Source: Rotaria sordida
Taxonomy: Eukaryota > Rotifera > Eurotatoria > Philodinida > Philodinidae
Length of the DNA: 64,000 nucleotides
Direction: 5' to 3'
Assembly (NCBI GenBank): GCA_905250125.1
Contig: CAJNOL010000733.1
Location: 2,675-66,674, forward strand
The notes beneath the pieces are model-generated. The model had not been told where the DNA came from. It did not search any database and saw nothing but the letters and a program-made list of their open reading frames with translations. Shown here in pieces: positions 24,040-36,039 of this stretch. Each line of letters opens with the position of its first letter. Within the stretch, counting starts at the first letter, position 1. The translations under genes and the position numbers were made by a program.

Positions 24040-25160
24040 TTCGATTCCCTCGGCACCCATCGAATTTCGAGGACTCGGACACTGCGTCCTATCGACGACT
24101 TATCTTCGACTCGTCGTATATATGTCGACACCTCGGTACTCATCGAAGTTTCGAGTACTCCGAGAGAAATCACCTATCGAAATAATACTATCGACTCCTC
24201 TAACATATTGAAAGAATCATTTTGAGTGCTTCAAAAGAGTAAAAACGATCATCATAACAGTTTCGACAGAATCTATAATCTTGATCAGGTGAAACTTCAA
24301 AATCCGATTTTAGAATATTCTTTATTTTTATTTAATAACTTTAGTAATATTATTCGAGTTTGCTTCATAATTTACCTTAATTTCGGAATTTTCTGATCAA
24401 AATTGATCGTCCACCAATTGAAACTAAAACTGAAATTCGCCTGCTTTTTTGACTAAGACACAGTTATAATGAATATCCACGTGCAAATTGGTCAATTTAT
24501 CACGTATTGCACGCCATATTTATTCAATAAGTGATTTATACGGTATCTTAAATAAAAAAAAGTTCTTCTGTCACTTACATAGATATAAAAAGTTTTCCTT
24601 CTTGATGAAATCTTTTTCACAATAAAAAAATTTTTCTCGATAAAAAACATAATTTTTAGTGTTCCAAAAAGAATCCTTTTTCTGGGTGAAAAATATTATT
24701 TCTAATGTTTAAAATAAATTTTTCTCTCTGAACAAAAAATATTAATTTCAGTTTTCAAAAAATAAAATCAAAAATCAAAAAGCATAAGTACTATCTTCTT
24801 ATGAACTAAAAAGGTCGTTTTGACATACGAATAATAGTTCATATTTAGATCAATGGTTCGATGCAAGTGAATCGTAAATACCTATGTTCAAATCTAGTTC
24901 ATCGCATGTGTTTGCTAGGACTCGACGACTCGAAATCTATAGTCGATGGGTTGGAACAACTCGAAATTGAGACATCTATCGAATAAAAATTCTTTTTTTC
25001 AATGAAATTCCGATCCATCGGAAAAGACTATTCGAGTGGTTGAAAACTGCTAGTAAAAACAACCCATCGGAAAATGGCACTTCCAGGGGTCGATTAGAAA
25101 TTTCGATGCCCAACGGAAGCCAAAATCGACGCGTCGAAATACCTATCGAATGGTTGGTTG
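24040..25160. repeat. TCGA-rich inverted repeat segments, possible element
   Basis: 24050-24200 (CACCCATCGAATTTCGAGGA) and 24915-25150 (GACTCGAAATCTATAGTCGA then TGGGT) share CCCATCGA and ATTTCGAG-type motifs in opposite orientation. The similarity is patchy. I infer the subterminal parts of one old non-autonomous element about 1.1 kb long, with its right end near the assembly gap. Confidence 0.4.
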
Positions 25161-25255
25161 GGATTCTATGCTGCGTTTACATTCTTCTTTCAACTCTCTG
25201 AAGAAAATATATGCACAGAAAAAAACATTGAAAGAAATAGAAAGAAAATTGTTGA

Positions 25256-25355
25256 NNNNNNNNNNNNNNNNNNNNNNNNNNNNNNNNNNNNNNNNNNNNN
25301 NNNNNNNNNNNNNNNNNNNNNNNNNNNNNNNNNNNNNNNNNNNNNNNNNNNNNNN
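25256..25355. other. assembly gap (100 N)
   Basis: Exactly 100 N, a conventional placeholder of unknown true length. The TRPM coding sequence begins 7 bp after it at a splice acceptor, so 5' exons are missing or misplaced here. Confidence 0.95.
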
Positions 25356-25362
25356 AACTTAG

Positions 25363-28300
25363 CGTCCATCATTGGTTATTTCGATAACAGGTAGTGCCAA
25401 AGAATACAATATGAAATCGAAATTATTTCAAATCTTTCGAAAAGGTCTTCTTAAAGTAGTTCGAACTACTGGTATTTTTAATATTAATTTTTTTATTTGA
25501 AATAATTAATTTATTCTTTTTGTTTCTTGAGATGTTTGGATTATTACTGATGGTATCAATACAAGTATGACGAAATTGATCGGTGAAATTATTCGAACAA
25601 ATCCCGATTCATCTCGACCAATTCATTTAATTGTAAGTATGAAAACAAAAAGTATTTGATCTTATTATATTCAATATTGAAATCGAAAAGGGTATTGCTA
25701 CTTGGGGTTATATATCGGGTGTTGATCAACTTGATATTCATGGTACTAATGTAAATTATACTAAGCCAAGAAATATTCAAAAAGATGAAGCATCTTTAGA
25801 ATCAAATCATACAAAATTTATTTTTATTGATGATGAAACACGAAATAAATTTGGTAGTGAAATTGAATTTCGTACACGATTCGAAAAAGCCATCGCAGGC
25901 GAATCATTTTCCTTAGAAAATACTACAATTCGTCGTCAACATAGTTCACAAGATTGGAATGTAAATGGTAAAAATAGAACTATTTCTAAGTAATACAACA
26001 ATAATAAATCATCTTTTGTCTTTTCTATTTAGATTCCATACCTGTTGTTCTTCTTGTTATTGAAGGTGGTCTAGAAACAATTAAAATAGGTTCAATCAAA
26101 CAATTTTTATCCACTATAATTCTCTAGTGTTTTTTTTTCTAATATTCTAGTTCATGAAACTATCATTCAAAATAATATTCCTGTTGTATTATTTGAAGGT
26201 ACAGGTGGATGTTGTGATTTATTTGCCAAAGCTTACCATTTATACAATGAATATTATTATAAAACAGACATATCCGATCGAACAATGTATGTTAAATTGA
26301 ATTAGATAGTATTTTCTCTCATATATCTTCCATATTCATCCGAATCCTTTCAGATTATCCCTTCTGAATAAGTATTCTATTTAGTATCATTTCTTATCTT
26401 CTAGTATTGACCCAGATTTTTCACCAGAACAAAAAGAACAAATCAAAAATAGACTTCGTGAAAGACTTAAAATACATAACCATGAAATTAATCAAATAAT
26501 ATCGAATGATAATATTGAAATAGATTATTTTGAATTGATCTATGAATGTATTGAAAAACGAAAAATATTTTTAAATATTATCAATTTTAATTCACATAAT
26601 CTAATCGAACCAGATATGGATTTAGCTATTTTGCAAGCGTTACTTAACGGTAAAAAAAAACACAAGAAATTGTTGTTGTTTTCGTTCAAATCTATACAAT
26701 ATTTTTTAGCAACTTCTGGCAATGATTCTTCAAAAACTACTATTGAACAAAAACGTGAACAACTCTATTTAGCACTTGAATGGAATCGAGTTGATATTGT
26801 TAAAAATTTTATTATGAAAGATGATCGAGATTGGAAAGTTAGTGAAATTATGAATATAAAAAATGTTTTCTAATTCATAGACTTTGTTTGTTTTTTTGTT
26901 TTTTTGGTTTGTAGTTAGTCGATTTAAACGATCTATTTGAAATGGCACTTGTTAGAAATCAAATAAATTTTGTTCAACTTTTTCTTGATCATGATTTTTC
27001 ATTAGTTGATCTCTTTGACAATCATGACAAACTTGTAACACTCTATAGAAATGAAGTATTCTCTCTTTCACTTCCCTTCTTATATCTATACAAATCGATT
27101 TATTTTTGTAGAATTTTAATTTAATACAAGATTTAAACAATCCTCTACGATCAATCTATACGAATATTATTAAACCACTTACGGGTGATTTTTTTGAAAT
27201 TGATCCTGTATTTAATCGAAAAGAGGTTTCAAGTGATATTGAATTAGAAGATGAAATATGTTCATGTTGTACAATAGCTTATCTCAGGAAATCATCTATT
27301 CGACCTAACGATAGTATGCAATCGATTGGTGAGTTTATTGAGAAGGAAAAAAATCTGGGATCTATTAAAATCACTTTTTATCGATTGAGCGTATATATAT
27401 ATATGTTGTGGCCGAAGCTGGAATGCAGCCTGATTCAGAATTCGTCCAGCCGAAATTGGAATTCTAAGTTCGACTGAACTGATTATGGACGAGATTAGAA
27501 TTCTAATTTCGACTAGACGAAATTAGAATTATTGTTTAATGGCTAGAAACCCATAAAAGAAAAAAGAATTAAGAATCAATTTTTTAAATTTAATAAAAAC
27601 AAATTAACAAATATCACAAATTCGAAATTAATTTTACTCCTCCCCCCAATTAGAACGCCACGCTAAAATAAAAGACCACCCTCATCCTAATGTTTCGGTC
27701 GACATAAAAGAAGATCGCGAGGTTTTTCATAAATCCAAGATAATTTTGAGGTTTTAGCAGTTAAAAGAGTAGTTTTTGAGTAAAAAGCTAAGTGTTCATT
27801 ATTAAAAAACACTATTTTCTCTCAGATTCAACGAATTTTACAGCACTCGAGTATAAAATTTGTCTATTTGGAGGCTAAAAAGTTTATTCTAAAATACTTG
27901 GTCTTACAAGAATCTTTTGACAAAAACGTGAGTCCATATTAGAAGGCCACCTTCGGAAGAACAATATAAATTTTCGGAATGGAAGGCCATGCCTTCTTAT
28001 GTTTTTGGGAGGGGAAGGGGATTCTCGATGTTAGAACAAATACCTTTCTTTGAGTGACATTTGGTAGAACAAGACGCGTTAGCTCTTTTCACACTCCCAC
28101 CGTCACAAACAAATTTATGAATATTTTTTATTTATCTTTTACCGTTTAATATTCATTAAAAAATAATTCTAATTTCGGCTGGACGAATTCCGAATCAGGT
28201 TGCATTCCAACTTCGGCCACAACATATATATATATATATTTGATCATTTTCATAGCTTCGAAAAGATCAAATATTAATCATATGGATGTCGATAAAGAAC

Positions 28301-31300
28301 TCTTTCTCTGGTCAATAATAACTGGTAAACAAGATCTTGCCTTATTATTCTGGTCACGTGGAAAGAATAAAATTTGTGAGTAAAAAAAAAAAAGAAATTT
28401 GATTCAAGAATTTCGTCACTATTGCGTTTTTTTTTAATTGTTTCAATAATATCAGGTGCTGCTCTTATAGCAACATTACTCTACAAAATCAAAGCACGTA
28501 AAGATAAAGATCCAAGTTATAATGTATGGGCAGATGAATTTCAAATCTTAGCTGTACAAATACTTGAAAAATTCTATCGAACAGATCCATGTGCATGTAC
28601 AAAAGCAATTATTCGACAAATACCAGAATTTGGAAATGCAACTTGGTTACATTTAGCTGTTATGGTTGAATCTAAACAATTTATTGCACAACGAGCTGTA
28701 CAACATGTACTTAATGATATTTGGTATGATATTTTAAAATAAATTTATATGAAATTTATTGATTTCTTTGAATAGGTATGGTCACATTGATCATACAGAA
28801 GACACTCGACTGATTATTTTTTCTACTATTATGCTTTGGTATAGTGGATTTCTTCATTATCATAAAGAAATGGTTGAAAGAACTGAACAATTTCCTTTAA
28901 AATGTTTTGTATGTTGAAACAGAATAATTTAATTTAGAATTTTTTTTTTAAATTTGTCTTTGTAGAATTCTCATCACAGTTCAAGTTTTATTCATCATGA
29001 TACATTACGATTAAAACATCAAATGAATAAGTAAGTAGAGAATTTTTATTTCATCTTTTTATATATAATTCTTATTTTAGAACAGCAGATAAAGCACGCA
29101 TGAGACTAATACAAGATAAAGAAGAAGAAGAAGAAACTATTCGTGTTATTGGTGCTCGTCATTGGGAAAAGTATTCTAAGATAAAAATTTTTCATAGGAA
29201 AAAAAAAATGATCATATCTTTGCTTTTATTAGAACAAAAACTAGTGTGAATCAATATTTGAAGAATATTTTAATGTTTCTACATGCTCCATATGTTAAAT
29301 ATCTTTACAATTTGGTAAGACATTTTCGATAACATATTTTTCTTTTTCTGAGAAGATAATATCAAATCATGAAAATAAATTCTTTTATTTTTCTCTTTTT
29401 AGTATTCTCATATCATTTTTCTTATACTCTTTTCCTATGTAATTTTATGCGATTTTTTTCCTCTCTACGGACTTCAATCGAATAAATGCTTAGCAAATAG
29501 TAATGTCAATATCGATCTTGATATTCGTAAAGAATCATTGAAAAAAACGAATAATAGTCAATCATTTTCATATAATCTTCATCATCATAAACGATTAGCA
29601 ACAACTGAAATTATCCTAATTATATGGATTTTTGCTTTATTTTGTGATGAAATACGACAAGTAATAATAATAATAATTGATTTTCATTTGAATAATAAAT
29701 GTTCTATCTATTTTAAAGATTTTTGAAATTGAATTAAAATCAATTTATAGCAAAATTCTAGCATATTCTTCAGTATTCTGGAATAAATTAGATTTCTTAG
29801 CATTATTTCTCTTTTTTATTGGATTTATACTTCGAATTTACCCAACAACACGATGTTTTTGTGCTGCACGTATCGTTCTTGCAGTTGATTTATCACTTTG
29901 GTATATACGTACACTTGATATGTTTGCAGCTATCAAACGTCTTGGTCCTAAATTAGTTATGATCGGTGAAATGGTAATATGTTGAAACTTTACGAAAAAA
30001 AAATTTCACCTGCAGAGAAAAATCACTAAGCAGCAGCAGCAGCATCTCTCTCTCGTTTGCTTATTTTCTGTTTTTAACTATTCATTGAGAGTGATCTTCT
30101 TTTCTTTTTGACTGTTTTATGAGAAGAGTGAGCAATACTAAACATCAAAATTTATATCGTCTGAATCAGTTGTACTAGAGCATTTGAAAAAAACACAAAT
30201 TCCAAGATTTATAAAATCCATTGATAATCAGTAAAATCTACATCATTTTCCGAGCTGATAAAATTTTTTTATTTTTACGGTTAATTTCCCATATCGTAAA
30301 TACTGGACAGTTTTTAGCGGCAAACCGCGGTATTTATCAAAACTGGTGGTTTACCAGGGTAAATTGTAGCGATGGGAGTCAGTAACAGGACCGGTAAAAC
30401 CATCGGTTTTCTTTCGATTTTTATCACATGAGTTTGCATCTTTGGAATATTCTCTTGTTTTCAATTAAGATACATGATCTCAAATTTTTTATGTTAATGT
30501 TGACCGTCTTTGTTTTGGCATTTGGTGTGCCTACCTATAGTCTTGTATATGGTGTTGAAAAATTTACTTGGCATCTACCACGTGCTATTATAAATCTTGC
30601 TTACTGGCAAATATTTGGCGAATTAGAAGCACTTGATGAAATTGAGAGTAAATCTTTGTTAAAAAAAAACAATACATTCGTATATCTTCTTTTTATTTTC
30701 GAAGAAAATTATGAAATTAGTGGTTATGTTATGTTTATTTTACTTATTGCTTATATGACTGTTGCAAGTGTTCTTCTTATCAGTCTACTTATAGCAATGT
30801 TCAGGTATAATTCTCAAATGTTTAGAATGTGAATCTATTCAACTATCATGGATAATTTATTCAGAATGTTTTTTTTTTTGTTCACTCAGTCACTCTAGAT
30901 AAAATCAAAATCTTGTTCTTTGTTTTTTGATAAATTATATTTCAATTGCATTTTTGAATCTATTGAATTATATTTTCTTTAAAGTAATACATTTGATCGT
31001 TTACATATGGATGCTGATTGTATTTGGAAATTTCAATATTATTCATTAGTATCTTATTATTTATCAAGACCATCTTTACCAGCACCATTGGTTATTATAA
31101 TACATTTTTGGCGTTTAATAGTTTATTTTCTTTCGACTTATATTAAATTACCATGGTTTCGTAGGAAATATCGTAAACATCAAAATCGATCGAAACTTCG
31201 TAAGTTATAGAGAAAAATCGATAGAATTCAATTAATTTCTTTTATTTTTATAGATATTGTTGCTAATTATGAATTAACAAGAAAAATTGAATCAATTGAA

Positions 31301-31693
31301 GATGCACTTGGTAATGAAATTTATTATTATTTTTTGAAAACTGATCGTAAAATGGTCGATTATGACATTGATTTTGATGAAGATCGAGTGTAAATAACAT
31401 ACTTTGAGATATATTTGCAATTATAATTTATTTTTATTTTTTTATTAGATATTCACCACAAGAGATTATGTTAAATAAAGTCAAAAAACTAGAAAATCAA
31501 GTACAATTAATACAAAATCAAGTGATAATATTTCATGATTATATTCTATATTTTGAAATTTCTTTTTTCTTTCTAGCAAATAAATATGTTCGAATATTTG
31601 GAATGTTTAATGAATGGAATAAAAAAGATCGGCGGTGATGATATTGAAATGCCTAAACAATATCATACAGTGTCGGATATATCGTGTATGTGA
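25363..31693 (+). CDS. TRPM-type cation channel, 5' partial
   Basis: Twenty-two phase-consistent exons: 25363-25471, 25532-25632, 25691-25967, 26033-26089, 26151-26286, 26405-26649, 26710-26864, 26915-27055, 27112-27328, 28256-28375, 28456-28723, 28776-28908, 28966-29030, 29081-29170, 29233-29314, 29403-29660, 29719-29973, 30470-30804, 30985-31199, 31254-31389, 31449-31521, 31577-31693 (1194 residues). The start lacks the extreme N-terminus. The TRPM homology (SLOG) region opens with SLVISITGSAKEY, then FRKGLLKVVRTT, ITDGINTSMTKLIGE and GIATWGYISG. Later TRPM blocks are ALEWNRVDIVKNFIMKDDR and ELFLWSIITGKQDLALLFW. The S1-S6 channel lies at about 735-1015, with the pore segment YWQIFGELE near 948, then a TRP-domain-like WKFQYYSLV and PSLPAPLVI. 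The C-terminus is short and coiled-coil-like, without an alpha-kinase or NUDT9 domain. The product should be a plasma-membrane tetramer passing cations. The intron at 27329-28255 carries a TIR element. The last splice is my best reading. Confidence 0.9.
27405..28223. mobile_element. 819-bp TIR element (MITE-like) in a TRPM intron
   Basis: Terminal inverted repeats of about 60 bp begin GTTGTGGCCGAAGCTGGAAT on the left and GTTGTGGCCGAAGTTGGAAT in reverse complement on the right, with about five mismatches. TIR position 36 onward reads GAATTCGTCCAGCCGAAATT on both sides. The flanks are TATATATATA on both sides, consistent with insertion into a TA-rich site. There is no transposase frame, so it is non-autonomous. 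It is in the sense intron and does not affect the coding frame. Confidence 0.85.
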
Positions 31694-32501
31694 TCTTTTT
31701 TTATTTCGATTTTTGAAAATTATTTATACAAAAAAAAAGCCTTTCAACACATTCTCTAGATAGTTTAGAAAACATTACATTCAAGTGTTGTCAAATCGAT
31801 AAAAAAAAACACACTCGAACTTTTCTAAAATTCAATTCACCTTTCTTGTTCTACATTTTTGACACTCATTTTCAATCCTATTTAACAAAAAACAATGTGT
31901 ATTCTATTCATAAATTATATATTTTTGTGTTTTAGGACACGATTCTACTTTATTTTTCTCATCCACAATTTGATGTTTATATTCATGAACTATTTATAAG
32001 TTAACTATGTAATTTATATTCATTTTTGTTAATATTTATCATGTCAAAAAAAAAAAAGAATATCTCTCATGTATACTTCTTTCATAATATAATATCTCAG
32101 CACATTTGTTTTCTAATGAAAGTGATCGAAATCTTATAACGTGAATTTGCGTCTAGGATAAAATTGTTTTCTAGATAGAATTGAATTTTTGAGTCAAGAA
32201 TATTTGTGTAGTAATGTGTATCTATGATTCAATCAAGAAAAAGTCAATTGTTAACACCTGATCGAGAAAAATAATTCGAAAAAATAATCTATATTCATTT
32301 ACTTACCGTTCGATTTTTCTTTCGAAAATCGATACATCCACATGTTGTTCGAGTTTGATCTTTGTCACACTCGTTGGTTTTCTTCGGTTAGACTTAGTTT
32401 TGCGTTCGATTAGACGGCCCATCGATATTGTTGTTGTTCTACTCTTTTAGTCATGGTCATTCAAGCTCTCAACAAAATTTGTTTCTTTGTACTTCTGGAT
32501 G

Positions 32502-32576
32502 AGCGTGTGGATGTGTGGGGCGTGGGACTTGAATGGAAGATACTTTTGTGTCCACAGCCATACACTCACATCCACA
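32502..32576. repeat. telomere-type hairpin 6
   Basis: Degenerate G arm GCGTGTGGATGTGTGGGGCG (32502-32527), spacer about 23 bp, C arm 32551-32576 (CCACAGCCATACACTCACAT). It is followed 11 bp later by hairpin 7 in the same order. Confidence 0.75.
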
Positions 32577-32587
32577 TATATTTCCAG

Positions 32588-32667
32588 AGTGTGAGTGTGA
32601 GTGGTGTTGCGCGGATGAGAATATATACACCCTTATCCTCATCCATACCCACATCCACATTCACCCC
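32588..32667. repeat. telomere-type hairpin 7
   Basis: G arm GTGTGAGTGTGAGTGGTG (32588-32606), spacer around GCGGATGAGAATATATAC, C arm 32628-32667 ending ACATCCACATTCACCCC. The arrangement with hairpin 6 is G-C-G-C, so each unit keeps the same orientation. Confidence 0.75.
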
Positions 32668-34184
32668 AATTTATCCCATGTTACCTGTTTTTTAACGACT
32701 GCGTCACATTTAGGTGTAATATCTATTTCGTACCGTAGTTGAAGCGAATCAGAGTAGTTACTTTCACTCCGACACAACTGCGTTCTTATCTATGACGTAG
32801 TCATTACAAGCCATGCTGCAGCCTTGAGATATAGAAGAAGACATAACAAATATGTGTTCTCACATTTTATTTTTTAACAGCCTGCAAGACGCTTCATTTT
32901 TTTTTTCAAACTACGAAGGTAAACTTCAAGATTTTTCACGAACACACGAATACGCTTGAGTTAATTGTTTGAATCTTCCTCTAACATTATTCGTCTGTTC
33001 GTTTTTACTCAAAAAGGATTGATCAGTGATTGTATCGAATCAAGTAATCAAGTTTGTTCATGGATTTTAGTGATTAGTCAGCTTTTCTTCAATAGTGTAA
33101 AAGTTGAAACTTGAATTCAACTAAGATTTTAGCTTTGAGCTGTCTATTTGCATGCGCGCTTTCGTATGTGTCGGTTTTTCCCGGCATCCACACCAGATGT
33201 GATGTCCTGTGTGTGCTCGCATATCTTTTTGTTTGTCGTCATCATGACAGAGAGAAATGCGGCGTGAGTTAAGAAAAAGTTAAAAAACAAGAATAAATAA
33301 TTGGTTCTATAGATTTAAATTAAGTTATGTTCAATCTTAATTGAAATTTAGTTTAATTTAGGAGAATATGTAGAATTCGCTACATTTTTCTATTAAAATT
33401 TAATTTATTTCAAGTATTCATCAGTTTATTCTGTTGAAATCTAGTAAACATCTTTTAATTCATTGATAAGCTGTCAAGGTATTTATCCTATTATCAATCA
33501 GCCGTTTCAATATGAGTGCGTTTTTTGACCGTCCTATATCGCGTCATATTCTTAAGATGATAAAATATAATCTTTTCATTCATAACTTGCATGATAACTG
33601 TCTTTTCTCTAGACAGATTTAGAATGTTCACTTGCTTCATTGTAAAATTGTTTTTCAGATCAAACTTTTGATGTCAAATAAGAAGTCATTACTCTCCTTA
33701 GTATACGATTAAATTAGTAAAAATAAATGTTCTGTTTTTCTTTTCTTTAGAGCTGATTACAACAATTAAAGCTCATTTGATAATATGACACCTGATCATC
33801 AGTAGAGAACATGCCGAAGATAACTTCGACATAGTTTCTAAAGAGTACAATTTGTTTATCGTAACCACATCACAGTTTTCACAAATGCCAGTAACAGTAC
33901 GATCGCAGTTACGTTATACATATAACAATCGCACATTTTAATACTGTACCGAGATTTTTGTTTCAAAGAAACAACCTTAAAGACTTTTACGCTAATCAGG
34001 GATTTTTCCCTCTCCACGAAAAATACACATTAGCCTAAAAATGTATTGCAAATTCATAGACTCAGATTAGATGTTAACATAATGATTTTCGTTACCTCTT
34101 GAAATTTGTGAATACCAGTTCTTTGTCCATACTAACTTATTCAGATCTATTTTTTTAGTTTATTTGATTCTTGTATGAGAAGTC

Positions 34185-35322
34185 ATGCTAAACAATTACA
34201 ATGAATCCGATTCAGATGGAGAACGCAATACTATATATAGAAATAGAAGACCTGAGCGAAAAACAAATTTGTATGTTAAAAACTTTGATAGTGAAATGGA
34301 CGAAGAAAAATTATGTAAACTCTTCTCTACATACGGTACGGTTACCGATTATAAAGTAAGTAAACAATGAGAGACGAAAGCTTATTATATCATTGAGTTT
34401 TTTTTTTTCTTATTTAAATTAAGATTGCAAGAGATCAATACAATCGTTCAAAGGGATTTGGTTTCGTTAGTTTTTTGCAGTCATCTATGGCGGAAAATGT
34501 AAATATTCTTTCTTTTGATTATATCTTCTAAAATTTTAAACTTTATTCATATAATAGGCTGTTGCAAATCTTAACAATTTAAAATTAGATAATGGAAAAA
34601 ATTTATATGTTTGTTTTTTGCCTAACAAACAAAATCATCATAAAAAACAAAGAGAAACATATATTAAATCATATGCAGATCGAAATATCTCCATGAGTTA
34701 TATGAATGAAAATATTGATGATCGAAAATTAAATGAAACATTTACTACAAATGGTAAAATCAGAAGTGCAACGGTAAATGATGAAATATAATTTGAGAAG
34801 AACTAATCCACTTTTATCATAGGTTACAACGATAAAAGATCGATCACAAGATTATGGATTTGTAAATTCTAGTACAACTAACGAAGCTATAGATGATATG
34901 AATGGAAAAGAACTTAATTCAAAATCACTCGATGTAAAGACGAACAAAAGTTCAAAGAAAAGTCGAGTATCTGCGTTTCATCGATATACAAATATAAGTA
35001 AGTATTCCTATACTAATGTTTTGTTTGAGCTGAATACATGGATACAATTCATTGTGAAATGTTGCATACGATTATGTTTACAGCTTCATTTACGCGAAGT
35101 CAACGATCATCATCTGCATCAAGTAGTTTATCCCGACTATCAACTAGAATACATTCATTGTTCAAAGATCATCCATTTCAATACGAAACTGTGGAAAATT
35201 CAAACATTAACCGCCGATCTTCTTCATCTAATTCTCTTAGTATAGAATTCAATCAAGAAATAAATCATCGGAAAAATACTACGTCGAATAATGAAAATGA
35301 AAAACATGAATCTGAAATTTGA
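34185..35322 (+). CDS. PABP-like protein with two RRMs (one degenerate)
   Basis: Five phase-consistent exons: 34185-34355, 34424-34498, 34558-34773, 34823-34997, 35084-35322 (291 residues). After a short acidic N-terminus, RRM1 (about 29-105) has a good RNP2 (NLYVKNF) and RNP1 (KGFGFVSF), and DEEKLCKLFSTYG matches cytoplasmic poly(A)-binding protein RRMs. RRM2 (about 135-205) is degenerate: RNP2 reads NISMSYM and RNP1 reads DYGFVNSS, with aromatic positions lost. The tail (about 220-291) is Ser-rich and disordered, without the PABP C-terminal MLLE domain. It probably binds RNA through RRM1 and may be a fast-evolving PABP paralogue; RNA target and localisation are not evident. The ATG at 34185 is the first in frame. 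Introns are 50-86 bp. Confidence 0.8.
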
Positions 35323-35874
35323 AAATGAAAGACTCTATCGGATAAGATCTGAAATTTACCATCTTCTATGTTTCATTTTGAATAAGCTAAAAATATAGAG
35401 TATGTAATTCTGCACATTTTTGTATATTTATTTTGTTTTGTGTTCATCGTACATAAAAAAAAATCTTTCAACGACTAAATAGTCTTGAGGAGTATAAGAC
35501 TTTTGGATATTCCAGAAAATAACTATGATACACATAACTTTTTCTTTTTTAAACCTCGCATGAAAACTAACAAGTAACGCTCGTCTGCGTGACTCGCTTG
35601 ACTCTCGACTGAATATTTAACTGTTTCGGTATTATATCAACAAAACTACTATTCGACGTGTGAACAAAGCAGTCTCTGAATGTGGATATTTATACTTGCA
35701 TTAATATCGTTAAGCACAATACTATGCGTGTCCATGTAATAGTTTCCATCATAAATTCATTCAATCAAACAAATACCCACACAGTAATAACCAACTAAAA
35801 TCTAAATAAACCACATTAAAAGAACAGTACCTATATGCTCTGAGAAAAGAAACTATAGTCAATTCACTGGGAGA
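35323..35874. other. intergenic
   Basis: 3' flank of the RRM gene. No repeat or coding signal seen. Confidence 0.5.
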
Positions 35875-35929
35875 GAGTGTGGGTGTATGGAAGTGAGTTC
35901 GATTAAACGAAACACTCATATCCACATCC
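35875..35929. repeat. telomere-type hairpin 8
   Basis: G arm GAGTGTGGGTGTATGGAAGT (35875-35894), loop around TTCGATTAAACGAA (itself self-complementary), C arm ACACTCATATCCACATCC (35911-35929). The next two bases lead into the foldback at 35932-36039. Confidence 0.8.
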
Positions 35930-35931
35930 AA

Positions 35932-36039
35932 CGATACAACGAACAGTAACTGTTGTTTTAAATGAAATAATCTTTTCTTATTTATAAGTTTAAAAAAAAA
36001 TTATTCCATTTAAAACAATACTTACTGTTCATTGTATCG
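35932..36039. repeat. 40-bp foldback inverted repeat abutting hairpin 8
   Basis: The left arm begins CGATACAACGAACAGTAACT and the right arm, in reverse complement, begins CGATACAATGAACAGTAAGT. About 36 of 40 positions match, with a 27-bp AT-rich loop. The outer edge of the left arm is 2 bp from the telomere-type C arm. Confidence 0.85.

Larger units (their letters stand above)
22617..25255. other. intergenic with hairpin 5 and a CGA-rich repeat
   Basis: It contains hairpin 5 (22921-23001) and the TCGA-rich inverted segments near 24040-24200 and 24900-25160. Small open frames here show no domains. The sequence up to the assembly gap shows no TRPM coding. Confidence 0.5.
31694..34184. other. 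intergenic with two hairpins
   Basis: It contains the tandem hairpins 6 and 7 (32502-32667). No other structure or gene could be supported; the AT-rich short frames have no recognisable domain. Confidence 0.5.
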
